From contig RSEE01000032.1 in NCBI GenBank assembly GCA_003971905.1, positions 186,001-250,000 on the forward strand: a stretch of 64,000 nucleotides of DNA, in the 5' to 3' direction. The DNA is from Moniliella sp. 'wahieum' (lineage: Eukaryota > Basidiomycota > Moniliellomycetes > Moniliellales > Moniliellaceae). The notes beneath the pieces were generated by a model. That model was given only the letters and a program-made list of their open reading frames with translations. It made no database searches and had not been told where the DNA came from. The position numbers were made by a program, and so were the translations under genes. Of this stretch, positions 11,969 to 24,000 are shown piece by piece. How positions within the stretch are numbered: position 1 is the first letter of the stretch; every line of letters begins with the position of its first letter.

Positions 11969-12122
11969 GTGGTGGTGGTGGTGGTGGTGGTGGTGGTGGT
12001 GTGGTGGTGGTGTGGTGGTGGTGGTGGTGGTGGTGTGGTGGTGGTGGTGGTGGTGGTGGTGGTGGTGGTGGTGGTGGTGTGGTGGTGGTGGTGGTGGTGG
12101 TGGTGGGAGTGGTGGTGGTAGT
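11969..12122 (+). repeat. (GGT)n trinucleotide microsatellite, about 154 bp
   Basis: Nearly pure GGT/CCA array with a few 2-base phase slips (GGTGTGG). It sits about 60 bp upstream of the presumed start of the large Ser/Pro gene, so it is probably promoter or 5' leader DNA. Open frames through it encode only His or Thr runs (minus) or Gly/Val/Trp runs (plus) and are artefacts of the repeat. Confidence 0.95.
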
Positions 12123-12999
12123 GGTTGGCTATTGCCGGAACAAGGAGGCACGGCACAGGCAGAATGCTGGCAGCGCTGTTTGGAAGGAACGCCCTATAGC
12201 TTGGCGCTTGAAGCTTGAATTGAAGGTTGAAGTTTGACATGCATGACAGCTTGTCAGCTTTGGACCTGCGTTCCCGCAGCTCTGCGCCGCTCGAGGCTGA
12301 GGCGCCTGGGATCGACGATGGATGAGATCTGAGACGGAATGAGGCCTTGGGCTGTAGATGCCTTGGGCGTGCGGCCCAGCCAGGCCTTGGGCTCGATCAC
12401 GAACAGGCCCCGAGGGGGGCTTGGGCACCCACAGGGACCCACCCACTGAGGCTTTCTGCAGCAATCGGCTCCTGAAGAGTTCTGAGATCCGAGTCTGAGA
12501 TGTGAGTTGTGAGTTGGTGTGCGAGTGCCGCGTAGAGATGGGACCAGGCCGGGGAATGCCAATGGTATGCAACGGCGCCCACTTGGGCCTGCCCGACAGG
12601 TGCTGAAACTGGCCTGTTGGGGAAGGAGGTGGGAGGGGCGTCGCAGGGTGCTGTCTGTCGCCTGCCAACGCCGCGCGCGTGCGGCACAAGGGGGGTGGAG
12701 ACCAAGGGTGCACCGTGTGGAGCACGGGCTTTCCCAGCTGTCCCCTCGTCTCTCAGGGTTATCTTGCGGGCGCACCTTCCTTGCCCTGTCGCCTGCATCC
12801 CCGGCACTGCGTCACCGGGGCACCTGTCATCCATTTCAACGATCATCCGTCAGCGCGTCGTCATTCTGTCACTACCTCATCGTCCGTCACCCACCGATCA
12901 CCGATCGCATGTCTATCTCCGCAACACTTCCCGGACATGGCCGCCGCCCTCCTGCACAGCGCCAGTCTGATAGCGTATCGCAAGTACCAATTTTAAGTT

Positions 13000-13033
13000 C
13001 ATTGATCATTGATCATCGATCATCGATCATCGT
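13000..13033. repeat. TGATCA/ATCGAT tandem palindrome cluster
   Basis: Repeats of GATCATTGATCATCGATCATCGATCATCG, each unit itself a palindrome or near-palindrome. Related single copies occur near 28860, 29038, 33393, 53541 and 61890. Confidence 0.85.
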
Positions 13034-13146
13034 CTAACGTCTACCGGCCCATCCATATTCCGTCGTGCTTGGCCAGCCGGTCACCGGTCACCCGGATCAT
13101 CAGTGAGCTCACCGCTCACTCCAATCACTACACTGGCCAGCCACTG

Positions 13147-13187
13147 CATCACGTGTGAGTGACGCGTCACACGTCACGCGTCGTTTC
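13147..13187. repeat. ACGTGTGAC/GACGCGTCAC inverted-word cluster
   Basis: Tightly packed CACGTG, GTGACGCGTCAC and ACGTCACGCGTC words, self-complementary over short spans. A similar GTGACGTGAC...ACATGTGACATG cluster lies near 30760-30795. Confidence 0.7.
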
Positions 13188-13279
13188 TCACTAGTCACCA
13201 ACACCTCCCCAGCTTGATCTCACAACGTCGCAAACATCTAAGAAGCGGCCGAGAAAAAAAAAAAAAGCCCAGTGGAGTT

Positions 13280-13328
13280 TACGTACGTAAAGCTTAAAGC
13301 TTAAAGCCAAAAGCCAAAAGCTTAAAGC
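13280..13328. repeat. AAGCTTAAAGCTTAAAGCC cluster
   Basis: Starts with the palindrome TACGTACGTA, then AAGCTTAAAGCTTAAAGCCAAAAGCCAAAAGCTTAAAGCC: degenerate 7-8 bp units with HindIII-type palindromes. Confidence 0.75.
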
Positions 13329-14071
13329 CCCAATCCAACCGCGCAACAGCTCTCTGCATCTCAGCCTCAGGAAGCCTGAGCGCCTGGCGTGCGTGACGCG
13401 CATGACACGTGACCATGAATATCACGCTTCACGGTGCATGGTGCATGAACGCTCCAGCCGGGGTGCATTGAATACCTCAACGTTACATTTTCTTCACCAG
13501 GCGACCTGCAAAGCGTAGCACCGTCTCTTCCCATGTCCGCCATTGCGCATTCCCGACACCGCAGAGGCGTTTCAACCAAGCGCAAATGCCACGGACACAT
13601 ATCGAGTACACCCACGGTAGCGAGCAGGCGACGGCTAGATTACTTCGTCCAGAGATACGCCCTGAGCGCTTGGGCAGCCGTTACATGGGTATTCAAACTG
13701 AGTGACGCGACCTCGGACTAACTTGTCTCGTCTGTGGAGTATCTTGATAGAAGCCGGTTGGTGTTCTGAGGTAGTGGCAACCCCCTGCCCACCCTATCCA
13801 GACAAGGATTCAGGGAGGGTATGACCACAACTGCATCGTGTCGGTGTCTCACCCTGACAGACGCCATCCCTGCTCGGGTCTCCTGAACCATGTGGGCAGG
13901 AAAATGATCAGGCGCAGGTGTAGCCACACAGTCTCGCCAGGAGACAGCCTGGTCTGGAAGGTCAGGATGGTGGGGGAATCTGTACACGTTGGATTGGGGG
14001 CGTAGATCTGTGGGCCAAATGGGAATGGGGGTACATGCATGAACGAGCCCACCACAAGTCAGCGAAGCTGA

Positions 14072-14627
14072 TTACTCCGACTTGGTCTCCTTCTTGTTCT
14101 GATTTGTCCCAAGAAAGCCCCAATGGCAATGGTGAGCGAGGTCAGTCGAGACGACACTAACCGAAGGAGCAAAGCAAGCGGAAGCACGTACGAAAACCAA
14201 GTTCGGGAAGTTAAGGATGGTGAGGCCAGCAAGGCTGAAGAACAGCACCTTCTTTGCCGCTACACACACAAAACACATGTCAGTTGGTGCACACCACATG
14301 GACTGGACAAGGGAGATGGGGAGGGGATGAGCCGGGCGTCATCGCGTCATCCTCCTTGCGCTCCGACCATCAGGACATGGCATAGTGAGACGAAGGGCAA
14401 ACGAGAGAGGTATTCCGGTCCTTCTCGATCGCGTCATCAAACACTGAGCGGGACAGGACAACAACAATACGCACTGATGTGGAAGTTAGCATGCGGGCCG
14501 CGCTGGTACACCGGCTTGAGGCTGGACTGCAACATGCGCTGCTTGGCAATAACGTGGTTACTGGAACGAGCAGGGTTAGTCCGAACCGTCTACGGGATAG
14601 CAGAGAAACGTACGGGTTGTTGAACAT
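14072..14627 (-). CDS. Small mitochondrial membrane protein, probable cytochrome c oxidase subunit VII (COX7/VIIa-like)
   Basis: Small intron-rich gene. Exon 1 (ATG 14627) encodes MFNNP. A 53-nt intron (14561-14613, GTACGT...TTCCAG) follows. Exon 2 encodes NHVIAKQRMLQSSLKPVYQRGP, which resembles the matrix-side N-terminus of fungal Cox7 ('xIxxQKxFQxSxKPxYxRxP'). A 215-nt intron (14260-14474) leads to exon 3 with AKKVLFFSLAGLTILNFPNLVF, one predicted membrane helix. A very short possible third intron (14157-14191, 35 nt) precedes the C-terminal KKETKSE and stop at 14072. One further base change is needed in the last exon. The family call rests on the N-terminal motif plus a single helix. It shares a 388-base promoter region with cytochrome c1, which fits a respiratory role. 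Confidence 0.55.
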
Positions 14628-15015
14628 GGTCGCTGAGCACTTCGAGATGTGGTTGAGGAGAGTAATGGTCCGGCTGCAGCCACGACGACAGGCAGCGAGT
14701 ACTCAGGCTGAGTGTCAAACTGGCCTGCTGGGCTGCCTGCCGCACTGACCCGTTGCGGATCCTGGTACCTACCTGCAATTATTAATGGAATCGGAATGCA
14801 GTAGGGTTACTAATTACAAATCCGGCGGGAGCAGCTTGCGTGCGCCTGCGCCAGCAACTCAACAAGATGACCAGGACGCGGGACGGTAGGGTCTCCGCTA
14901 GGGTTGAGGGCGGCGTCGTTGGTAAGCAAAAGGGGTGGTGTGCGTGCTTCCACTCGGTCCGAGTTCTGAGTACACAGGAAAGGTCTTCCTCCGACCACCT
15001 CACCAGGCGTACCTC
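14628..15015. promoter_or_regulatory. Divergent promoter of COX7-like and CYT1
   Basis: 388 bases between two divergent start codons for putative complex IV and complex III subunits. An AT-rich core (AATTATTAATGG, about 14775-14787) stands out from GC-rich flanks. I see no CCAAT box on either strand. Confidence 0.55.
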
Positions 15016-16315
15016 ATGGCATCCTTACTCCGTACGGCGTTCAGCCGCGCTTCCATCGCCGGCCCCAAGGGGTAAGTCCATCTTGTCTTGTCAGGAATCG
15101 TTGATGCCCGAACGAACGCGGTGGACATGGTCCTGGCTCCCCCTACTCCCCCCTTGCGCAGGAGGTTTGCCTCGTTCGGGTCGAACCGAGTACCCCAATG
15201 TGGGTCCCATTCTTCAACTCGCGTTCTCTTTTTGGAACCTTCCTTTCGATCTCATTGGGAAGGAGGTTTATTGGGGGGGGAGCTGGGAAGGGAAGAACGC
15301 GCGGCGCTCCTTCTGCACGATCTGTCTCAACCCCGGAACAGTCCGCATCCACGTTCAGGCTGAGCTGTGGGCGCATGGTTCCCAGGCAGTGCGGCTAACT
15401 TGCCTTTCTTTTCTCTGTCACAGACTCGGTTTGCCTCGACGGCCAGCAATGCGGCGCAAGCCCAAGCTCCGTTTTGGGCGTCGCGCACCGCAGCGTATAC
15501 CTCTACGGCTGCGGTGGTGGGTGGGATTGCCCTGTACGCCACGACGTTTGGCGAGGCGCCGTTCCTTCCCGCTCTGAGCGCGAACGAGAAGGACGAAGGG
15601 CTGCACCCGACCGCCTACCCTTGGCCTCACCTCGGTCACTTTGAGACGTACGACCATGCCTCGATCCGTCGTGGGTTTCAGGTGTACCGCGAAGTGTGCG
15701 CGTCGTGCCATTCGCTGACGCGGATTGCGTGGCGCAACTTGGTCGGTTTCGCATACTGTCGACGAGGTGAAGGAGATTGCAGCGGACTACGAGTACCAGG
15801 ATGGACCGAACGATGAGGGTGAGATGTTTACCCGGCCGGGTAAGCTGGCCGACTACATTCATGCACCGTACCCGAACGACGAGGCGTCGCGTGCGGCGAA
15901 CCAGGGTGCGCTTCCTCCGGACCTGTCGTTGATGGTCAAGGCGCGCCACTCGGGCGCCGACTACATCTTCTCCCTCTTGACGGGCTATGTCGACCCACCA
16001 GCCGGCGTGCACGTGCCCGAGGGGATGAACTTCAACCCGTACTTCCCTGGCACGCAGATTGGTATGGCGCGGGTGCTGTTTGATGGGCTGGTGGAGTACG
16101 AGGACGGTACACCAGCCACCACGTCGCAGATGGCCAAGGACGTGGTCACGTTCCTCAGCTGGGCCGCTTCGCCCGAGCACGATGAGCGCAAGAAAATGGG
16201 AATGCAGTACATGATCATTGCTTCCACCATGCTTGCTCTCTCCATCTGGGTCAAGAGGTACAAGTGGGCCTCGATCACCAACCGCAGGCTGCAGTACAAC
16301 CCGCCCAAGCACTAA
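15016..16315 (+). CDS. CYT1: Cytochrome c1, haem protein of the bc1 complex (complex III)
   Basis: Catalytic subunit moving electrons from the Rieske protein to cytochrome c, anchored in the mitochondrial inner membrane. Exon 1 (15016-15071) encodes MASLLRTAFSRASIAGPKG, the start of a presequence. An intron of about 350 nt (15072-15423, GTAAGT...CACAG), long for this window, leads to TRFASTASN and a hydrophobic bipartite sorting segment (STAAVVGGIALYATTF). The haem site is CASCH near 15707. The Met ligand region is TQIGMARVLFDGLVEYEDGTPATTSQ. The C-terminal anchor is MIIASTMLALSIWVKRYKWA before YNPPKH and stop. One frame change sits near 15745 inside LVGxSHT, and one base is lacking at the splice junction. 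Length about 305 residues is typical. Confidence 0.96.
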
Positions 16316-18068
16316 GGCCGGGCTACCCCCTCCCGTCCTCTTCCCCTCTCCCTTGTCGGGTGTAGCATGGGGGAAGACCAATTAATGCATCCCCAAAACA
16401 ACCTCGCATCCCGCATGGTTTGCCCACACTTGGCCCGGCTGTCGAAATGCCAGACAAATTGCGTACTTAGATGAGAGAGGCCGGGACTATGCTGGCTCTC
16501 AAAGAGTAAGAGAACCCAGAGGTATATATGAGAGACATCAACGCTTTACATGACGTTTCGAGGTATTAGATGCGTGTCTGGTGGCGAGTGCCTGTTGGGC
16601 CCGCACTGGTCAGTAACAGCCGATCCAGTTCCTACACCCTCATTTCAGAGGCTTTTCCAGCTCACCCCCGTCCCGTAACCCCATGGCTGAGGCAGGGCAC
16701 CCACAGCACCAAGCAAAATGTTGGGCGCTGCCCAGGAGAGCTGAACCGCGCTCTGTATAAACCACTAAGGACCGTCGCTCCGTTGCGGAGCCGGTTGACC
16801 TCAACGAAAACTTGCTTGGATGCTTGGAAGCTCCTACCGGGCGTACCTGCTTTGGGGAACGGAAGCGTGATGGGGCTGCGCAGGGGCCAGTGATGCGAGT
16901 GGGACAGTTTCTTCCACACCAGCCCCAGGCCCACGGGCCCATGACAAGAATGATCGATGGAAGGTGTGGAGGTGTGGAGGGTGGAGGGTGGGCGGTCATG
17001 CACCACGCATCATGCTGCGGACGGATGGGAAGGCGAGGCAGACAATGGGATTGGGAGATGGGATTTGGTTGGGCGTGGTGAGGTTGGGTGGGCGAGGTGG
17101 GTGGCGCGGGCACATGGGCTGGCGCGGAGGCCGAGCCAGAGACAGTGTGGGTGTTGGGCGCCGGATGGTTTGCGGCATGTCTCGGGGGACCCCACCTGTT
17201 CTCCGTCGCGCGTCATGCGTCATAGATCACCTTGAGGCTGCATATCGGCTGGACGATGCTGCAAGGGGCGGCTGGCCGGCGGACGGGAGCGAGCTGGTGT
17301 GCTGCCTAGCGCAAACGATGGGGGGGCTGTCGTGGGGTGGCCTGGCGTGGTCCTCAGCAGGTGTGGCCCAGTCCAGCGATGGGGGCGAGGGCCGGTTGCC
17401 AGCCACCAGCAGCCCGCGAAGCCCATGCGGCTCACGCGGCCCACAGCACTGCACCAACGCAACGCCGCAAGCGGCGCTCGGTGCTCGGCTGTCGGTGCTC
17501 GGGGCCGCAGCGGCGGTCGCCCGTTTCCCGTGGTCTCTGTGCCTCGGTTCAGCGCTGAGCTCAGCGTCCAACGTTCAATAGTTCAATCTGCCATGCCGAG
17601 GTGAGGCCTAGTGCTGCGGCCTGGTTCGGAACAAAATGGGTGGCTGCGCACTGCATCCCACGGGATGCATCCCCGGCACCGGCGCAGTGTGTGTGCGTTG
17701 GGCAAGGCTGCGTGCACGGGGTGTGCGGCTATTTGCAGGGCAGCACCCAGTGCACTGCAGTACGGCGCACGGAGGCAAAGCCAAGGTTGGGCTCGGTGGC
17801 GGCAGTGGCCCCGTGCAGGCAGGGTGTGATGGGGGATGTGACATGGGATGCGTGATGCATCAGCAGATGCCCCCCAACGAACCTCGGGGCCTCATCGACA
17901 TCGATCGTCCGCTTGGATCCTCACGTGCACACTGCATCCACACCAAGCAGGCGCGGCGCCCGTGCAGGTGAGCGCATAGCAGCCACACAGCGCAATCAAT
18001 ATTCAGTCGCCGTCTGTCTGTACCCCCCCCCCCCACCACCCTCCCCCTCCCCCCTACCACTCGCCGTC
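16316..18068. other. Intergenic, GC-rich; holds the ACC promoter
   Basis: About 1.75 kb without a supported gene. It contains purine-rich GGTGTGGAGG repeats near 16965-16990, an AGCGCTGAGCTCAGCG palindromic stretch near 17550, TGCATCAG words near 17855 and a C-rich tract at the right end. Open frames here lack protein-like composition. Confidence 0.5.
18022..18057 (+). promoter_or_regulatory. C-rich pyrimidine tract just upstream of ACC start
   Basis: C12 followed by CCACC and C/T runs up to 12 bases before the ATG. A like tract precedes the MetX-like start at 4830. It may be a core-promoter pyrimidine stretch, as in many fungal housekeeping genes; this is inference. Confidence 0.45.
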
Positions 18069-21000
18069 ATGCAGGCCGACCCGCCACCTGGATCCCACTT
18101 TGTCGGTGCGTACGCAGCACCGCATCCATCCATCCATCCGTCCTCCTCGCTGCTGACTTCCCATCTGTCCCCCCCCAGGCGGCAACCCGGTCGAGACCGC
18201 CACGCCCTCGGCGGTGACCGACTTTGTCAAGCAACATGCTGGCCACTCGGTCATCACCCGCGTCCTCATCTGCAACAACGGCATTGCTGCCGTCAAAGAG
18301 ATCCGCTCCATTCGCAAGTGGGCGTACGAAACGTTCGGACTGGAGCGTGCCATTGAGTTTGTCGTCATGGCCACCCCCGAAGATCTCTCGGTCAACGCCG
18401 AGTACATCCGCATGGCCGACCAATATGTCGAGGTCCCCGGCGGCTCCAACAACAACAACTATGCCAACGTGGACCTTATCGTAGACATTGCCGAGCGCGC
18501 TGGCGTCCATGCAGTCTGGGCTGGCTGGTACGTCACGCATCCTTTTTTCTCCCTTTCCCGCATTGGTTGCTGACATTCAGAACAGGGGCACGCGTCCGAG
18601 AACCCAAGGCTGCCCGAACAGCTGGCAGAGAGCAAGATCATCTTCATTGGGCCCCCAGGCTCTGCGATGCGTTCCCTCGGCGACAAGATCTCCTCTACCA
18701 TTGTTGCCCAACATGCCGATGTGCCGTGCATGCCTTGGTCTGGTTCGGGCATCACCGACACGATCATGTCCGATGCCGGATTCCTCACCGTTTCGGACGA
18801 GGTGTATTCCCGTGCTTGCATTCACTCTGCCGAGGAAGGTATGGCCAAGGCTCAGACATTGGCTACCCCGTCATGATCAAGGCATCCGAGGGAGGTGGCG
18901 GCAAAGGGATCCGCATGTGTACCAAAGAGGAAGACTTTGCCCAGCTGTACACGGCTGTGCTGGGAGAGGTGCCCGGTTCGCCCGTTTTTGTCATGAAGCT
19001 GGCGGGCAAGGCCCGTCACTTGGAAGTTCAACTGCTCGCTGATCAATATGGCAATGCGATCAGCATCTTTGGTCGTGACTGCAGTGTTCAGCGTCGGCAC
19101 CAAAAGATCATTGAGGAAGCCCCCGTCACGATCGCCAACGACGATGCTCGGGAAGAGATGGAGCGGGCGGCGGTCCGACTGGCCAAGCTGGTGGGCTACG
19201 TCTCGGCCGGCACGGTCGAATGGCTCTACTCACCTGAATCGGGCGACTTTTCCTTCCTCGAGCTCAACCCGCGTCTCCAAGTCGAACATCCTACCACCGA
19301 GATGGTATCTGGCGTCAACATCCCCGCCGCCCAGCTCCAGGTCGCGATGGGTATCCCGCTCTACCGTATCCGCGACATCCGCACCCTCTACGGGATGAAC
19401 CCTAAGGGCTCCGAACGGATCGACTTTGACTTTACCGATCCGGCCAGCTACTCCACCCAGCGCAAGCCCCAGCCCAAGGGTCACGTGTTGGCCTGTCGCA
19501 TCACTGCCGAAACCCCGACACGGGCTTCAAGCCCGGCATGGGGGCCCTGACCGAGCTCAACTTCCGTTCGAGTACCTCGACCTGGGGCTACTTCTCGGTC
19601 GCATCCAATGGCGCGCTGCACGAATATGCGGATAGCCAATTCGGTCACGTTTTCGCGTACGGTGCCGATCGGAGTGAAGCACGCAAACAGATGGTCATCT
19701 CCCTCAAGGAACTCTCGATCCGTGGTGACTTCCGTACTACGGTCGAGTACCTCATCAAGCTGCTCGAGACCGATGCGTTCGAGCGCAACACCATCACGAC
19801 CGGGTGGCTTGATGGCCTGATCCAGGACAAGCTCACGGCTGAACGTCCCCCCAAGGAGTTGGCGGTGATTTGCGGTGCGGCGGTCAAGGCGTTCCTGCTT
19901 TCGCAAGAGTCGATTACGGAATACAAGACGATCCTCAACAAGGGCCAAGTGCCTCCGCGCGCAAGCTCAAGACAGTGTTTGCGATCGACTTTATCTACGA
20001 GGGAGAGAAGTTCAACTTTACTGCGATGCAATCTTCGGCCCAAGAGTGGACCTTGTACCTCAACGGTGGCCGGACTCGTGTTTCTCTCCGCCCTCTGTCG
20101 GACGGAGGCTTGCTGGTTGGCCTGGCGGGCAAGTCGCACCCGGTACTGGCGCGAAGAAGTGGGCATGACCCGCCTCATGATCGACAGCAAGACTTGTTTG
20201 ATCGAGCAGGAAAATGACCCGACTCAAATTCGCAGCCCCTCGCCAGGTAAACTGGTTCGCTTCCTCGTCGAGAGCGGGGACCACGTTGTCAGTGGTCAAT
20301 CCATTGCCGAAATTGAGGTGATGAAGATGTATCTACCTCTCACCGCGGCCGAAGACGGGATCGTAACCTTCCTCAAGCAGCCGGGAGTCTCCCTCTCCCC
20401 TGGTGACATCATTGGTATCCTTTCTCTTGACGACCCCAGCCGTGTGCAACACGCCAAGCCATTTGGTTTGGTCTTGTCCGACCAAGGCCTGCCGTCATTA
20501 TTGGCAACAAACCCCACCAGCGGCTCGAGTATTTGGTCAGTACGCTCAACCATGTGCTGGACGGGTTTGATGAATCGTACTTGCTGCATTCGGCGGTGCC
20601 TGAGATGATCGCGTTATTGCGCAACCCCGAACTGCCCTTTAGCCAAGCCAATTCGGTCCTGTCTACCCTGTCGGGCCGCATTCCTGGCAAGTTGCAAGAC
20701 CTGTTGCGCCACAGCATCGACACTGCCCAGAACCGTCATCAGCCTTTCCCTGCCTTGCGTCTACGCAAGCTGAGCGAGAACTTTGTACGGGACCAGGTCC
20801 AAGCGCCGGTCCAAGCACAGATTCTTACCACTCTCAGCCCGCTGTTGGAAGTGTTTGATCAATACACTCGTGGTCTTGAAGCCCACGAGATCTTGGTGCT
20901 GGCCGGCTTTTTGCAAAAGTATTTCGCGGTCGAGTCGCTGTTTGCTGGGGAGGCGACAAGGTCTTGGCCCTGCGTGAGGCTCATCCCGACGACTTGGACA

Positions 21001-24000
21001 AGGTGGTCGCCCTCCAGTATTCCCACAACGGCACGTCTCGTAAGAACGCTTTGATTGTCGGCTTACTGGACAAGTACATCAAGGGGGCTCAGACGGGGTC
21101 AAAGGAGGTGAGCGACAGTGTTAACCAGGTGCTGCTTCAACTGGCCAGCCTTCAATCGAAGGAGACGGCTCCTGTCTCGCTCAAGGCGCGGGAAGTGTCG
21201 ATCGAGGCCAGTCTGCCGTCTCTCAAGGACCGTTCGCATCAGCTGGCTCGCATCCTTCGCACCTCGGTCATGTCCTCCTCCTACGGAGGCACCCGCCGAG
21301 TTCCACGACCCGTCCTGTCGGTGCTGAAAGAGTTGACGGATTCGCCCTATTCAGTGTACGATGTGCTTCCTTCCTTCTTCCACCACCCGAGTACCACCTC
21401 GCCTACGCGTCGTTGGCCACCTACATCCTCCGTGCCTACCGCGCCTATGACATGACCTCGATTGAGTACGACATGGTCGATATCGATGCGGAGGAGCGAG
21501 CGTTGGCCACGTGGCACTTTTCTATCCCCAAGGACGTCAGTGGGTCGGGCCGCTTGCAGCGCACAATGCACCGCACCTCGTCCGAGTCGGACTTTAAGGC
21601 CATGGCGCTTGACAAGCCCGACCAGCTGATCCGTCACGGTGTGATGACCAGCTGCGACTCGCTCGAAGCGCTGACAGAAGCTATGGACCAGGCTTGAAGG
21701 CGTTGACTGCATTTAGCTCCGTTCCTCTCGCTGGCAACGTGATCAACATTGCCATTACGATGCCGACGACATTGACGAGAAGAAGGCGCGGGAGGTGGTG
21801 GTGGCAGTGACGCAGCAGGCTTCCTTGGCCCTGACCAAGGTCAAGGTGAGTCGGGTCACCTACCTCCTGTGCCGCGAGGGGCAGTACCTTTCTTCTCGAC
21901 CGTGCGCCTTCAGCCGGACAACTCGTGGGCGGAGGAGATGCAGATCCGCAACATTGAACCGGCGCTTGCCTACCAACTCGAGCTGGACCGGCTGACGGAG
22001 GAGTTTGAACTACCCGTGTCCCCGTCCTTCGTCGACGATCCACCTGTTTTACGGTCGGGCGTTGAGCAATTCGTCCGACTGTCGCTTCTTTGTTCGCTCG
22101 CTTGTCCGGCCCGGCAAGAGCTCGGGAGACCTGTCCTCCTACCTCATCCACGAGAGTTCCCGCATCGTCAGTGAAATCCTCGATGTGGTGGAGCTGGCAA
22201 TGGGGCAGCCGCAGTACCGCAACGCCGACTCGTCGCACATCTTTATGTCCTTCATTTACAATATGGATGTGACGCTGGACAATGTCAAGGAGGCGGTGAG
22301 CTCGTTTGTGGTGCGGTACGGGGACCGGTTCCAGCGCTTGCGCATCACCTCGGCCGAAGTGCGCATCCCCATCCTGTACGGCGGCAAACACATTCCTCTG
22401 CGTGCCTTTATCACCAACCGCAGTGCCTACTCGGTCCAGTTTGGGTTCTACACGGATTGATGGACCCGATGGGCGTCGTCTGCTGCAATCGCTCAATGAG
22501 CCCGACCAACCAGCTCCTCGGCATGGCCAGTCGGCCTTTGCGCCCCAGTCGGCCAAGGTGGCCTTGCAGAGTCGTCGGTCCCGGGCACATGCTCTCCAGA
22601 CGACGTTTGCCTATGACTTCATCGACGTTCTTCGCCAAGCTCTGCGGACCGGGTGGAAGCGCAGTGGGAAGGCCAACCGTCCGACGGAGCCGATTCGTTG
22701 GTCCACGAACTGGTGCTGAGCCCATCAGGCGAGCTGCAACAAGTGCAGCGCGGTCCCGGGCTCAACAAGATCAGCATGGTGGCCTGGTGGATCGAGATGC
22801 TGACGCCCGAGTACCCCGAGGGACGGGAGATGGTTCTGATTGCCAACGATGTGACGGTTCAAGCTGGCTCGTTTGGCCCGGTGGAAGATCAACTGTTTGC
22901 CGCCGCCTCGCAGCTGGCTCGGGAGCGCGGGGTGCCTCGTCTCTACATCTCGGCCAACTCGGGTGCTCGTATTGGCGTCGCGACGGAGATCCTGGACAAG
23001 TTCAGTGTCAAGTGGACCAACGAGGCGGACCCGGCCAAGGGATGGGTACCTTTATCTTGATGAGGCGATCCAGGCAGAAGTAGAGCGGGACTCGCCAGGG
23101 GCTGTTTGACCCAACCCAAGACGCAGGAGGATGGGTCGGTGCACCACGTTGTTACTGACATCATCGGCCTGTCCAAGAACGGGCTCGGGTCGAGTGTCTG
23201 TCGGGCTCGGGCTTGATTGCTGGCGAGACGAGCCGCGCTCGAGATGAGATCTTTACCGCGACCATTGTCACGGGCCGGTCGGTGGGCATTGGAGCGTACC
23301 TGGCCCGGTTGGGAGACCGCGTGATCCAGGTTACCGGTTCGCCGCTCATCTTAACAGGGTACCAGGCGCTCAACAAACTTCTTGGTCGCGAAGTGTATAC
23401 CTCCAACCTCCAGCTTGGTGGGCCACAGAGTACGTCGCCTTCTCCTCCTCTTTTCCCTGTTTTGCTTTCTGGATTCTGACCCAACTGGTTGACTAGTCAT
23501 GTACCGCAACGGTGTGTCGCACCTGCAGGCCCAAGATGATCTCGAGGCGATGGTCCAAGCGCTCAAGTGGATGAGCTATGTGCCAGCAAAGAAAGGCTTG
23601 TCTCTTCCGCGCTTTGTCAAGGACGACCCGTGGGACCGTGTGATCGACTATGTGCCGCCCAAGGGTCCTTACGATCCCCGCTGGATGCTGGAGGGCAAGA
23701 CGGAGGAAGATGGGACCTACCTCTCTGGCTTCTTTGACAAGGGTTCATGGCAAGAGACGCTGGGCGGGTGGGCTACCTCGGTCGTGGTGGGTCGTGGCCG
23801 TCTGGGGGGCATCCCTATGGGCGCCATTGCCGTTGAAACCCGTACGCTGGAACGGATTGTGCCCGCTGATCCGGCGAATCCCAACTCGCAAGAGCAGCGC
23901 ACCATGGAGGCGGGTCAAGTGTGGTACCCGAACAGTGCGTACAAGACGGCGCAGGCGATCGCCGACTTTAACCGCGAGGGCCTGCCTTTGATCATCTTTG

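Larger units (their letters stand above)
12123..14071. other. Intergenic, rich in short palindromic words
   Basis: About 1.9 kb with no supported gene. It holds clusters of self-complementary words (GATCATCGATCA, GACGCGTCAC, AAGCTTAAAGCTT), an A12 run near 13253 and GC-rich unique DNA. The minus-strand frame at 13718-13987 has no recognisable features. Confidence 0.5.

Noticed and set aside
11969-12122. Poly-His/poly-Thr or poly-Gly proteins
   Set aside because: These frames are by-products of the GGT microsatellite in all phases.
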